NCBI RefSeq assembly: GCF_016859285.1
Contig: NC_053414.1
Location: 3,343,517-3,407,516 of the forward strand
From: Xiphias gladius
Taxonomy: Eukaryota; Chordata; Actinopteri; Istiophoriformes; Xiphiidae
Direction of reading: 5' to 3'
Length of the DNA: 64,000 nucleotides
Shown one piece after another: positions 13,354 to 25,474 of this stretch. The notes beneath the pieces were generated by a model that was not told the origin of the DNA, did no database searches, and saw only the letters and a program-made list of their open reading frames with translations. The first letter of the stretch is position 1, and each line of letters starts with the position of its first letter. A program made the position numbers and the translations under genes.

Positions 13354-13768
13354 AAGAGAGGAGGCACATTTTCAAAGCAAATATAATTGAACAGTGTTGA
13401 ATTTAATCACAGTAGAAACATCACCGATCATCCCAGATACAAGACAGTCAGCATGGTTTCCTTTTACATCACTTAGAAAGAACTAGGCTAGGCCGTTTCC
13501 CTCTGCTGCCGGTTTTTATGCTAAACTGGACCCCCGGACTTATGTTAAAGTTCCAATAGAAAGTTTCTGAGGAATGTGGCTATCTTGGTTCAAATTTTGG
13601 TGAAAAGAAAGTAGTGTATCCAAATTAATGGATTGATATGTTTTATAAAACAGACATTTAATTAACGTGCTGCATTAATAATTTAATGTTAATAAATTTT
13701 ATTCTCCTGTTCTTTTTAATGTGTACATCAGAATAACTACAATCTAAAGTTGAAGGTAAGGCTGTCAA

Positions 13769-13840
13769 GGGCTCGTCCGGGAGTTGAACCCGGGACCTCT
13801 CGCACCCTAAGCGAGAATCATACCCCTAGACCAACGAGCC
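13769..13840 (-). tRNA. tRNA-Pro(AGG), intact cloverleaf
   Basis: Read on the minus strand this is a 72-base tRNA. The acceptor stem GGCTCGT/ACGAGCC is perfect, with discriminator C. A box TGGTCTAGGGG and B box GGTTCAACTCC match consensus. The anticodon stem is CTCGC/GCGAG around loop TTAGGGT, giving anticodon AGG. The T stem is CCGGG/CCCGG. It is nearly identical to vertebrate tRNA-Pro(AGG) as I recall it, differing at one T-loop base. No T4 run lies just downstream: the first is about 120 bases past the 3' end (AAAA at 13647-13650 on the + strand), so termination, and therefore activity, is uncertain. It is the only intact copy in a tandem array. Confidence 0.85.
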
Positions 13841-14402
13841 AAGACAATATAATCTCCCTCAAGGAATTGGTCTAGCTACTGTTTGCACGGCTACTTATAC
13901 TTGATGTTGACGAAAATAGGCAAGCTGTTTTCTTCTGCTTCCGGTCTTTATGCTAAACTAGACTAAACATCTCCTGGACATATCTTAAACTTCCCATACA
14001 AAGTTTCTGAAGAAAAGAAGATTGGGAGAAGTCAACTGTGTTTTCCTTTAAAATCAATTATTCACAAAACCCATGTTGAACTGGTAACTGATTTCTTAGA
14101 GTTTAGGTTCACAAACTTGCAATAATGCCATGATGAGTCAGTGTCGAAGACTTCAGTCCTCTGAAGGACCTGCGTTTTTTGGCCCTGTCCTTGTAGAAGG
14201 TGAAGTAGGTGGTTGCTGACAAGATTAATGGATCCTATGTTTTATAAAAAAAAGATTTCAGTAAGATGCCACATGAGCAATATTTCTAGGAAATGAGAAA
14301 CTATATTAGCTAGAAACTGCTTTAAGTAGTTCTTGGGTTTTGAAAGCAGGGGTTACAGTGCATCAAAGATTCACACACAGTCCAAGTAGATGCTCTTGTG
14401 AA

Positions 14403-14463
14403 GGGCTCGTCCGGGATTTGAACCCAGGATTTCTCACACCCACAGCATGAACCAGAGCGAGCT
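14403..14463 (-). pseudogene. tRNA-Pro-like pseudogene, copy D, internally shortened
   Basis: The 3' half (acceptor and T arm; on the left in window coordinates) is well kept, with a good B box. About 11 bases are missing from the anticodon/D-arm region and the 5' part is altered. A class II deletion derivative of the same tRNA. Confidence 0.7.
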
Positions 14464-17399
14464 AAGACAAGGGCTCACTACTCTGTTTTGAACCAGGAAG
14501 CTGATTTCATCAAACGTTTTATTGAGTCTTGCATAGAGAACCTTTAAGGAGGCGATGTGGTGAACATATTTGGTAGATGAGCATACTTCCCTTAGGGGTT
14601 TTAAGGTCAGATAAAAAACCTTGCCAACAATCAGGGCAAATCAAAGAAAAGTTTTTGTCGGAATGTAATTTGTTCGGTACAAAATGTAATTTAACAATGT
14701 AATTTGTTGGGTATCAAATTTCTTTCCAGAAAACTAGGGGGAAAAAAAGAAGTTAATAAGAAAACATGTGAGTGCTTCTTTGAAGCCAGTACACTAAAAA
14801 ATACAGACAGTCCAGTTTACTTAAGAACCTGCTACTCACTTCTATTAAATCGACTCACTGTTATCCTAGATTTCCCCTGAGTAAACTCTGGTCTAAGAGG
14901 GTCAAAGCGAGTCCTGTCTGTTGACATGGTGGTCTCTTGAGGATCTGTGACCTTTTCAGAATGCAACTTTATGCTGTTGTGAAGACTCAGAATGTGAAGG
15001 CTTAAATGCAACAGTTTGATGTTAGTGCCTTAACAAATCCAGAGGATAAGGGAAGCATTCCTCCAAAACTCTGCATATGGATATGATCTGTGACTGCCTA
15101 TGAGTGTGACTGTATATTGAGTCAAATGTCTGATAGATGTTGTTAGACGAATCTCTTTCCTTCAGCCTTTAGGTAGCATTTGTTCTCTGTGCAAGGCCAG
15201 TGTTGTGTTTTTATGATTTTAACCAAAGTTATTGATTCCTTCATTTTTGACTTGACTTGAGGTCAACCGTTTGTTTCATGAGAAAGGGATTTTGTGGATC
15301 CATTTTATCCCCTTCCATCACTCATCAGAATACCTTTCGATAAATCAAAGGATCGACAAGAGATTTGAGTGGTCTGTTTTTATGTAGATGGAAGAGTGAT
15401 AGTGTTCCTTGAAACAAATTAGATCATGAAGCGTCCCCTCCGACCGTATTCAAAGGCAAAAGTGTTTCTAGCTGCTCAATGTCCACATTTGAAAGTGGGG
15501 GGGGAAATCCCACTGTCACAGGGTGGTGCGGCACAGCGAACGGGGATAGTGATTCAGGCTTTAAAACGGTCTCTCCTTTTAAGACGTGTATATTATTGCA
15601 CTCAAAAAAAAAGTGGCAGCAGTAGTGGTGTGAAGAATGAAGAAAGAGAGCTTGAGAGAGACGTCTGGAGACCCCACCTACTTTCACACCTTCGCCCATC
15701 TGATCAATTCTCGCAGTAAAGTGGGTATAATCGTCAGATTGTCTATTTCAGAAAGTTACAAAAAGTGTCGGACACACTTACCTCCGTTCGTACATCAGAA
15801 GTGTGTCAGGTAAGGGTTTTCAGATGCTGTTAGATGATACAACGAGCACTTGAAGCACACCGACTCCTTTGGGCTTCTTTGGGAGATTTGACAACATGAC
15901 CTACCTTCCAGCTTATACGTACATCCTGGGAGCCTGGTAAGTTTGAAGGGGTGTTCCTGTTTGTCTTTCATGAGAGCTGTTCTACTTCTCTTGCCTGGGT
16001 GGAACAGGTTTACCTCACTGGTAGTCCAACCCCTAGAATTGACGATTATATACAACAAATTGGCAGACGCCAATACGTTCGGAAGGAAATATAATGCCAC
16101 TGGATTATCTGTTAACATAATGAAGAATGTTGTTAATTAACGTATCTGGAAAGTTGCTTAAATGTAGTAGAATTTTCACTAACAACATATTTCATTTGTT
16201 TTCCATCAAAATATTTGATTTTGAAAAACTATGTCCACTTGTAGCGACTCCAGCATTATTAAACTGTTTTATGGTTCTGTTTAGACTCTCACAGCACTTG
16301 GTTCAAGTTCAGGAAAGATCCTGGTCTGGTTTAATACAGCAAAAGTTCACAGTGACTCCAGACACAACTTTTTTTTTTCTAAACCAAAACCATGATCTTT
16401 CCCTAACATTAATCATAGTGTTTTTGTTGTCTAAGCCACAGACGGGACTCTGGATGTGAACCTGTATGCCCACTGTCCACCCCAACCACCTCCCTTTAAC
16501 TCCGCCGCCGTTAATAATGTAGCACTTCATTTATTCAAAGAAACGTTTCCTCTGAACATAATCCAGCCCGTGATTACATTTGTCACATTGCTGGGACAAG
16601 AATTTTGTGAAGTATAAAGGTAAAGTCTTGGGAACAGCGTTGGGTAGCCTTGGGAACAGAGTCGGCTGCACCCACACAGCCCACTTGATGGTGGAGCTAG
16701 AGGAAAGATCATGGAGTCATAAAAATCAAAAAGTTCATCCTCAGGGGGCTACCAAAATGTTGAGGACTAGTCCTCCTTCAGAGACCATGAACATCCACAG
16801 TAGAATTTATGGAAATCCCATCAGCAGTTGTCAAAATATATCATCTTATTCTGGGCTAGCATGTCCAGTTGACCACCATCGTCTGTTTCCACCGCTAGCA
16901 TGGAAAACAAGTGTAGCAAAATATGCAATGGAATAATAAAAATGAAGGAAAAAAACCAGCTTGAGTCGATGAGATGCTGAGGAATGGGGTGGGGGTCTTT
17001 GCAGCCTCATGGATCAGCCTTATAAATTATTTAAAGCCTCTTCAGACAACAACGGCTCTATTCTCGTCTCTGGGGACCGGTGTTGAGATGCCAGGCTCCG
17101 GCCCAGCCCTCTGTCATTACACTGTTTGCTGTTGTCGTGGAAAAACCACCTAACTGCAATATTGCGGTTTCACTTTTTCCTCCCTCTAAATAAAAGCTGA
17201 CATGATCATCGATGTGTTGACTGAGTTGCATGACTCTTATTGGGCCCTTGGAATGTCTTGAAATCCCATTGCATGACGATTTCAAAAATACATTAAGAGT
17301 CAATGACAAAATAAGTGCTCTATCCTTCATTCTTTGCAAATTGCTCTGTTAACATGCTGTATATGTGGTGTGTGTCTGACAGCAGTGTTTTGTCGTTAA

Positions 17400-17960
17400 T
17401 GTAGATGTATGTAGAGGTATATGAGGGAATTGCTCGGGGCTCTGTTCGAGGAGATTGAACATTTTAAAATGAACGAGAACTGTTTTGTTAGGATCGCTGC
17501 CAAACGCCCCCACCACCACCACCGCCGCCACCCCACCCCCTCACCACCACTGCCACCCCACCCAAAACCTTTGGCTCCCTTCCCAGGCCTTGTCTCAGCC
17601 ATGTAATATATTTCTATCATGCAGGAATGCTGCAGCTACAAAGTCCCCCAGCAATCTCCTCCAATTAGAGTTAGAGATTGGCTGCGGTACAAGTCAGGGA
17701 TGCCCCGTATCCCCTTTTCCGTTTAGTCGGGCAGCAAAGAGAAAAATGTGATCAAGATGTGCAGCTGCAAACTAAAAATTCTTAAGTGGAGACACCAGCA
17801 AAGGGCGAAAATAACTTCTGTCATGTGAGATCGAGTCGTCCTCGAACAGTTTTGTTTGGCTGTGGGCTAAAAATCTGTATGATAAGATGTAGAACGTGAT
17901 TTATGTTGAGCATTTGAAAGCCACGAAACACAGCCCACTGCAAGAACATGGTTAATGATC
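17400..17960. promoter_or_regulatory. candidate conserved non-coding region, far upstream
   Basis: Single-copy-looking DNA with several familiar factor-site shapes (ggaatg TEAD-like at 17,624; caattag homeodomain-like at 17,662; cagctg E-box-like motifs) and an internal CAC-rich stretch (17,508-17,570). No coding character. Weak evidence only. Confidence 0.2.
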
Positions 17961-20313
17961 TTGGGATAGTTCGGAGGATTGTGTTTATGCTATCGATTCA
18001 CAGATTGCTGTTTTTCTTTCCTCACACATTGCAGAAACCAGAGGCCACTGTGCGTGTCTTGTTGTTCCATAGAAAACTCCTTACTGATGGAGAGACACGA
18101 AGGAGCGTGTAAAATAGCTGCCAGAAAAGATTACTTTCATATAGAGAGTGAATCGTTGCACATAAATTTTTGTCTAGAGTATGTGTACAAAATGGAAAAC
18201 TGATACCCACAAAATATTTTGGTTCCTAATGTGGCCTCCTGACTGAGGATTTTTCAGGACAAGAGGCGAGCGGCCTTTTGTCTTTTCTTCTTTTCTCTTC
18301 ACTGCTTTAAGTGTCTGAACTCTGTCTGAGCTAGAGTAAGTGCCTTGAACGTAAATGTATACGCAGTGTCACGTCTAATGCTTTAGAAATAGAACTCAGT
18401 GTCTATGTCGACCGGGCGAGCCAGGAAACAGCTGTGTGTGTTCCCCTAGTTTTTAGGGTGTTGGCTAAACGGCTGAAATGTCGTTTCCACGCCAAACCTG
18501 CCGTTTCGGTGACACAGCATGTATGTAATCCAGCCTTCATACTTTTACGCATCATTATTAACTATTATACATCATGGCACGGATCCAGTTTTGGAAACAG
18601 TCGCCATGTTCTTCATGTTCTAGCACGACAGACAGTCGAGAGCCCGCCACACCTGTTTATTTATAATTATATCATATGGGCTCATAAACCTAAACAACAG
18701 ATCATAAAACACACAGCGTCCCAGGAACATTTTCATGATCGTACCTGTTTTTCTCTCGAATCCTTCGTCTCGTGTCTGCTCCTGACGACTGGCGCTTAGC
18801 GCCGTGGGGAGGCAGGACCCCGTTTTGATCCGAGACCGGTCACGTGGTGGTAGCCGCTGCTGATCGTGGGGCGTCTAGTGTGGTTGCTAGTGGGGTCCGG
18901 AAAGCGACGTCATGACATGCCGACCGCCTGCAGTCCTTTAAAAAAACGACCTGGACCTGTGGCAGACGTACGAGTTCACAGAGTTCATCCGAAGCTGGCA
19001 GGAAGTCGTCATGTCTTGGAGTGGAACAAACTGCACCGCAGAAGGATGCCAAGGAACAGCACACTGTCAAAATGATGGGGTATTACTGAAGCAAATATGT
19101 GTAGAGATTTATGAAACAGTATCTCCAACTATTGTGAATGAGTGCAAGAGTCTGTAAATGTGTATTCAGATTTGCAGGCGTACGTGTGCGTTATGTGTAC
19201 ATGTAAAAGAGACTGTGAATGTGTACAAAAATCTGTAAATGTGAACAGGATTTGCCTGCGTGAATCTGCAGTCAAATGCAGTCAAAAAACTGCCCGTAAG
19301 CGGCCTTTTATTCTGGGTGAGAACTGTAAGCGTTCGGCTCCGACAGCTGGAAGAGCAGATGACGCTCCGTTGCACCTCTGGTTCGCCTCTCAGGTGCCTT
19401 TTCACACGTGCCTCTCGCTACACTCTGACAGATTTTCTCCGACACCTTCACGAGTCTGAGTACACGCATACAGACGGAGATCCAGTTTCACAACTCCCCA
19501 CACACCTTTGTAAATAATATTGCTACATAAAAAAATCAAGCTTTGGATTTCTACAAAACACCAAACCAGAGTGGAACTGCAAACCCAGACACACTGATCC
19601 CCTGTCTTGAGTTTGATTGAGTGTTACATTAACTATAATTAAAAACTCTGAGTCACCTAAAGCTTGATGTGTCTTCACAAATGAATGGAGAGCTCATGTG
19701 ATTGGCTACGCTTCGGCAGGACTCGTCGTGTGCTCCCGAGGACTGAAAGTAAACTGGTTCAGATTCGGTGAGATACCCGGCTCAGCTTCAGACCAGCGTT
19801 GGGCTTTTGTTTCAGTCCTCAACACTGTTAATCCATTATTAGTGTTTGCATTCAAAGAGGAAGAAATTCTGTTCTTCAAAATGGACTTTTCTCTAACTTT
19901 CTCCGTCGCTCATATTTTCACCTTTTCAGACCGCTACAAATCCTGCAATGAGACACTCTGAGAAAGCAAAATCACTCTCACGTCTGAGGCCTTAAACTGA
20001 GATGAGGGGTCACAAATAGACATTACCTAATTGTGAGGGATAACAAGCCAAAAAGGTTGGAAACCGCTGGTCTAGACTAAAGCTTGTCCAGCTGTTTCTG
20101 AAAAATATTCTGTCCAGGGAGGATTTTTAACCCAGTGGGTACAAAAGGCGGGTCCAGCTTCCCGATCCAAATAAAAATGGCAGACAAACAAGTAAGCAAC
20201 CCTCGTTCCTCCCTTCACATTTACAAAACGGATGTCTTCCCCTCTCAGTTTGTTTTTTTCCCTGGATGTGAGCACAGTTGCCTGTTAAGTGATTGTCTGT
20301 GACACACCTTGGT

Positions 20314-20315
20314 TA

Positions 20316-20376
<61 letters not shown>
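20314..20376 (+). repeat. compound (GT)n(GA)n microsatellite
   Basis: About 16 GT units with one interruption, followed directly by about 15 GA units. Confidence 0.95.
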
Positions 20377-20378
<2 letters not shown>

Positions 20379-21263
20379 TCATTCAGATTTCAGAAGCCAA
20401 ACATCTGGTAGTAATTAGCGGAACTCTGCAGATGATCCAACAGCTTGTTCTTTCTGCCTTCATTCTCTGTGGAAACAGGAAAAATTGGGGTTTTCTGGTG
20501 AAAAGAGGGTGTGATGTTCCCAACAGCATCAGGCCTGATGGTGTATCTAGTGATCTGATGCGCCTGTCGAGGACCAAAGCGGTAACTTAAGGTTCCCGTA
20601 AGGCCACTGAAATGATTTACTCAAAATAAAAACCGACATATGCAGTAGATGTATGTGCGCGCGTGAAACCGAAGTACAACACGTGTTGTGTCAGCGAGGG
20701 CTGAAACTCGGTCGTGATTGGCCGGCGAGCCCGGTCCCGGCACACACGCGAGCAGCACGCCGTCATGCTTATCAAGAGGGCTGGTAAAGAGACTGACAGG
20801 GACAGTAAAAACCGATGCGACGGCCCCCCCCAAAAAAAAAACAAAAAAACTCTTCCATGTCTGGCTGATTCTGTACTGACTCGGCAGTTCGGAAAGAGAA
20901 ATTGGAAAAGAAAGAAAGGAAAAGACAAACAGAAAGTATCCCAGAGCTCCACAGTGGACACGTCCAGCTGGATCAAAGCACCGTGCTGCATAATTACAGC
21001 ACATTCCTGCATTTTCTCCGTCTCGCTCTCTCACACACACACACATTAAAACGGTTTTGCTGTGTCTCCGCACTGCGAGGAAACAATCAAAGTATTGAGC
21101 TTCATGTTTTTTTTATTCTTTTCCTAGAATGAGCAGAATGTGGTCATCGCTGTGTTACAGCTACAAATCTATTATCACTGCAGCTTCAGTCAGAACATCA
21201 ACTGTGACAAACTGCAGCCACTGAATCAGTCCGGCAGGTCATCTCACTGCTGCAGGGACTGAA

Positions 21264-23060
21264 GTGACCGACTCGTGTTACAGTAACTCTGGTGTTCTAA
21301 CTGGTTCTCTCACTGGTTTTAATGCTGGCGCTCTCACTGGTTCTCTCACTGGTTTTAACGCTGGCGCTCTCACTGCTTCTACTTCTAACTCTGGTGTTTT
21401 TTCTGTTTCTCTTTCTTATTCTCACCAGCTGGTTTTCACACTGGTTCTCTCTCGTGGAATCTCTCACTGGATGTCTTACTGGTTCTCACACTAAATCTCT
21501 CATTGGTTCTCTTTTCGTTTATCGTACTGGTTCTCTTACTGGTTATTTCCTTGTTCGTTTTATCTTGTTTTCAAAGACTGTTTCTCTCTCTCTGTTTCTC
21601 CCTGGGGTTCTCTATGTGGTTTTCACCCTGGTTCTCACCTACTGTTTCTCGCCATGGTTCTCTGATGGGTAATATCCTTGGCTGTTTCTCTTGTTTTCAT
21701 TCACTTGTTCTCGCTACCTGGTTCTCCTTCTCAAATTCTCTTTTTTGATGCTCTCACTGGTTCTCTCACTGGTTTTAACACTGGCGCTCTCACTGGTTCT
21801 CTCACTGGTTTTACTTCTAACTCTGGTGCTCTCACTGGTTCTCTCACTGGTTTTACAGTAACTCTGGTGTTCTAACTGGTTCTTTCACTGGTTTTAATGC
21901 TGGCGCTCTCATTGGTTCTCTCACTGGTTTTACTTCTAACTCTGGTGCTCTCACTGGTTTAACAGTAACTCTGGTGTTCTAACTGGTTCTCTCACTGGTT
22001 TTAACGCTGGCGCTCCCACTGGTTCCTTCACTGGTTTCACAGTAACTCTGGTCTTCTCACTGGTTCTCTCACTGGTTTTAACGCTGGCTCTCTCACTGGT
22101 TTTAACGCTCACTGGTTTCACAGTAACTCTGGTCTTCTCACTGGTTCTCTCACCTGTTTTAACGCTGGCGCTCCCACTGGTTCCTTCACTGGTTTCACAG
22201 TAACTCTGGTCTTCTCACTGGTTCTCTCACTGGTTTTACCTCTAACTCTGGCACTCTCACTGGTTCTCTCACTGGTTTTAACGCTGGCTCTCTCACTGGT
22301 TTTAACGCTCACTGGTTTCACAGTAACTCTGGTGTTCTAACTGGTTCTCTCACTGGTTTTAACGCTGGCGCTCCCACTGGTTCCTTCACTGGTTTCACAG
22401 TAACTCTGGTCTTCTCACTGGTTCTCTCACTGGTTTTAACGCTGGCGCTCCCACTGGTTCCTTCACTGGTTTCACAGTAACTCTGGTGTTCTCACTGGTT
22501 CTCTCACTGGTTTTAACGCTGGCGCTCCCACTGGTTCTCTCACTGGTTTTACTTCTAACTCTGGTGTTCTCACTGGTTCTCTCACTGTTTTTTTTTTTCT
22601 GTTTCTCTTTCTTATTCTCACCAGTTGGTTTTCACTCTGGTTCTCACCTACTGTTTCTCGCAGTGGTTCTCTGATGGGTAATATCCTTGGTTGTTCCTCT
22701 TGTTTTCGTTCACTTGTTCTCGCTACCTGGTTCTCCTTCTCAAATTCTCTTTTTTGATGCTCTCGCTGGTTCTCTCACTGGTTTTCTCACTGGTTCTCTC
22801 GCTGGTTCTGTCTTTAGTTCTCTCACTGTTGGTTCTCACTTCTGCACTTTCTCTCTGCCTCTATATCTAGATCTCTCACCTGTTCCTTTACTGATTCTCC
22901 CTGTTGTTTTTTCAATGGGTCTTTCTCTGTTTCCGTCTTTGTTTCTTAAACTGGTTGTCTGTCTGGTTCTCTTACTGGTTTTCTCTCTCGACTCTCACTC
23001 TGGTTCTGTCTCTGGTTCTTTCTCACTGACCTTTTAACCGATTCTCCCTCTGGTTTCTTT
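21264..23060 (+). repeat. minisatellite, about 12-bp monomer ctggttctctca, about 1.8 kb
   Basis: Monomers such as ctggttctctca, ctggttttaacg and ctggcgctctca alternate, with occasional 17- and 18-bp variants (ctggttttacagtaact, ctggttttacttctaact). Higher-order blocks recur; for example the 'gcgctcccactggttcc' block occurs at about 22011, 22168, 22369 and 22446. The centre (about 21,740-22,600) is the most regular and the edges (21,400-21,740; 22,600-23,060) are degraded. Because 12 and 18 are multiples of three, long open frames encoding TGSLTGF-like repeats appear by chance. I do not treat them as genes. Confidence 0.9.
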
Positions 23061-25474
23061 GTCTTGGCCTCACTCACTGTTTCTCTATTTGGTTCTCACT
23101 TTTGTTCTCTCCCACTTGTTCCTCAGTACTGTAAACAGAGCACTTTGTAACTGTATTAGCTGGCGAGGACAGATCCTGCCTTGGTTTTCTTCACCCAGCG
23201 ACAGTGACGGTGGTCACCTAAAGGCTACAGAACTACATGCGAGGAGCAAGACTGGGCACAAAAAGCCGACTGCAACAGGTTCATGTATTGTTTATGAGGA
23301 TTCTTGAAAGGCATTCTGGGAAACGTAGGAAATGACAAACTGCAGGAGAATTAGATGAGACAGGAGGGAGAAATGTATATATTAACCAGAGAAAAAAAAG
23401 GTTCTCCCAAACCAAAAAATATGAGAATTTGACTTTGTAAGGTTGTAGTAGTGAGGTGAGGTGCCTTGCTGAAGGGCGCCGCGGCAGCCGCTGCAGACTC
23501 TGCTTTAAAACACTGCGCCTGTCCTTGTGGTGCTAGGGTTTTTCCTGTGTTAGTGTGTCTCCCAGCTCTCAGTTCCCACGCAGACCTCCGTCATGTGATT
23601 CCTTAAGGTGGGAACGCCGGCACAGACAGAGGGCTTGTGTCTGCAGCTTCAGTGCATTCTGGGAAGGATACGCATCCTCAGCGAGGACAGAAGGTTGATT
23701 CTCCCCTTTTATTAAGTTAACATTTTTACTCCTCCACACGTCATCCACATACTGGAGGAGTCAGGAAGGTGTGTGTTTGAGTGTTTGTGCTTTGCCTGTG
23801 GGAAGCTCAAAGAAACAGAGCTAACAGCTGACTGTCAGTTGATGAATTTATCTCCAGCGTGTGTGTGTATGTTCGTGGAATGAAAATTGCCATTTCTCTC
23901 CGTTTGTCTTCTGCTCTGCTGCGTTGACAGAAGACAGTTGGGGTTATCTGAGATCACAGATCCTCTCCTGTCACTCACAGTCGAGCCCGAAACTCCTTCG
24001 GGACATTATTATTCATTCCATTTACACCTGTCAGAGGTGGTTAGGGATGTGAATCCAGAATCGGAATCACTTTGGAAATGTGTCAGAATTGCCAAATTCC
24101 TGAGAATTGTTCAGCTTCAACACTGAGTGTTTTTTAATAAATGTCTGTGCAATACAAAGCTTTGACTTAAAAGAACATACTTGTTCTCTTTATAGCCCAG
24201 AGTTAGATGATAACCTAACCTAACAACCTGTCTACACTTTTGATTCCACACCTGTTCAATAAACAACATACAACATGTAAAACGGACTTGTGGGAAGATT
24301 TTTTTGTCTCTTTGGGTGGAGCTGCGCTAGCAGTTTCCTAGAGGCTTCCAGCCTTCGTGCTAAGCTAGGCCAAACACGTTTTAGAAACACAGAAAACCAA
24401 AAAGTTAGCTAAAAGACACTGCTTGGCAAATATTCACTGTCAGTTCATCCCTATAGGAGACGACTTTCACAGTCATTTGATCCCTCGTTAATATAAAAAC
24501 GTGATTAGTGCAGCTTAAACATTCAAAAGTTGTTACCGTTGGGACCTGCTGAGTTATAACCGCAGCGGCCAACGTGGGAAACCTGCAGGATTTTTGAAGA
24601 GGATCAGAATGGGAGGGGTTGACAATGACAGAGGTCAAAGTTTGGTGACAGGATGAGAAGCTAATGGCCCTCCTGAGCCACCCTGAAGTGACCACCACAT
24701 CAGCGAGGATAAGGAATTAACACAGCTAAGCAGGATGTTAATCCAAAAGTCCAAAATATTTTGTGGTTTTTGCAGAGGCTACGTGGATCCTGTTGATTCA
24801 ATTCATTTCATTGAACCTCGTTGTTTCAGATTGGACTGACAGATCCTGAACTGGTTTCAGTGCTTGGCAGCTGTGAGTCCAGCCGAACAAACTGGTCTTC
24901 TTCCAGCTGTTACATTCAATTCAGCACATTAGTTTAACCGCAGCACCTCTGGGGATGATGGGCTTGACTTCCCAGGGAGATTGCATAATGATAATCTTAG
25001 CCGCTGCCAGAACAAAGCATCGAGGGACACCAGAACAAAGCAAAGAAAGAACTTGTGGTATTCTGAGTGCATAATCTACAGACTGGGCAATTTTCATTCA
25101 GTGATTGTTGTTCATTTTAGACGCAAGATAGATTCAGTCAGAGTCAGGTCAGAAGGTTTAATACCAATGATTGTTACAAATGGACAAGCAGCTGTACTTA
25201 GTGGTAAAAACTCTGTGTTCCCTTTGTAAATCCAAGCAGTGTGAGAGTCTGAGAGGATACACATTAAATACATAACAAATACAAAACATAACTGTTGCCT
25301 GGGTTTTCCAGTTCAAGATGTACTATGTTCTTCCACATAGAAGTGAATGGCGTGGATGGTGGGTGTAAAAACTGCAGGACCTTGACGCCAGACACTGGGT
25401 TCATAGCCCGAGGACCGTCTGTCTTTAGGTTTAGGCAACAAAGGCCAAAAGCTTGTTTCAGTTAAATGTCAGTA
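23061..25474. other. non-coding upstream flank with two CSL-type words
   Basis: TTCCCACG at 23573-23580 and CGTGGGAA at 24573-24580 match the core Rbpj site. The repeat fragment at 24,305-24,390 is listed separately. Nothing else recognised. Confidence 0.5.
24305..24390 (+). repeat. fragment of a dispersed repeat shared with the tRNA-array spacers
   Basis: 'gctagcagtttcctagaggc' followed by 'ttccagccttcgtgctaagctaggc' wording resembles the 'cttctgcttcc...tctttatgctaaact' segment in every unit of the tRNA-Pro array at 12.2-14.5 kb. Confidence 0.45.

Larger units (their letters stand above)
12190..14470 (-). repeat. tandem array of about five tRNA-Pro-containing units
   Basis: Each unit has a tRNA-Pro-like segment plus a spacer, with the tRNA segments at 12262, about 12750 (faint remnant), 13282, 13769 and 14403, spaced about 480-635 bases apart. 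Spacers align by eye: all contain a stretch like 'cttctgcttcc...tctttatgctaaact', followed by 'aaacccattgtg', 'gcaata(a/t)tgcc' and 'ttttataaaa' landmarks in the same order. The 'cttcc...tctttatgctaaact' piece also resembles a separate dispersed fish repeat (fragment at 24305-24390). So the array looks like a local tandem duplication of a tRNA gene together with an inserted repeat. Divergence between units suggests it is old. Confidence 0.75.
14471..21263. other. non-coding upstream flank
   Basis: Apart from the candidate element at 17,400-17,960 and the GT/GA microsatellite at 20,314, nothing is recognised. About 18,785-19,075 is CpG-rich with open frames on both strands but no familiar protein. 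About 19,140-19,260 has loose copies of an 'aatctgtaaatgtg' motif. Confidence 0.5.

Noticed and set aside
18840..19075. CpG-rich segment with open frames on both strands
   Set aside because: Considered as an exon or retrocopy, but no known protein matched and no splice sites fit convincingly.
20621..21073. 150-codon open frame on the minus strand
   Set aside because: Overlapped by open frames on the other strand, with homopolymer runs and no recognisable domain.
21322..21748. Long open frames across the 12-bp minisatellite on both strands
   Set aside because: They follow from monomers whose lengths are multiples of three and from low stop density. They encode only the repeat and drift out of frame where 17-bp variants occur.
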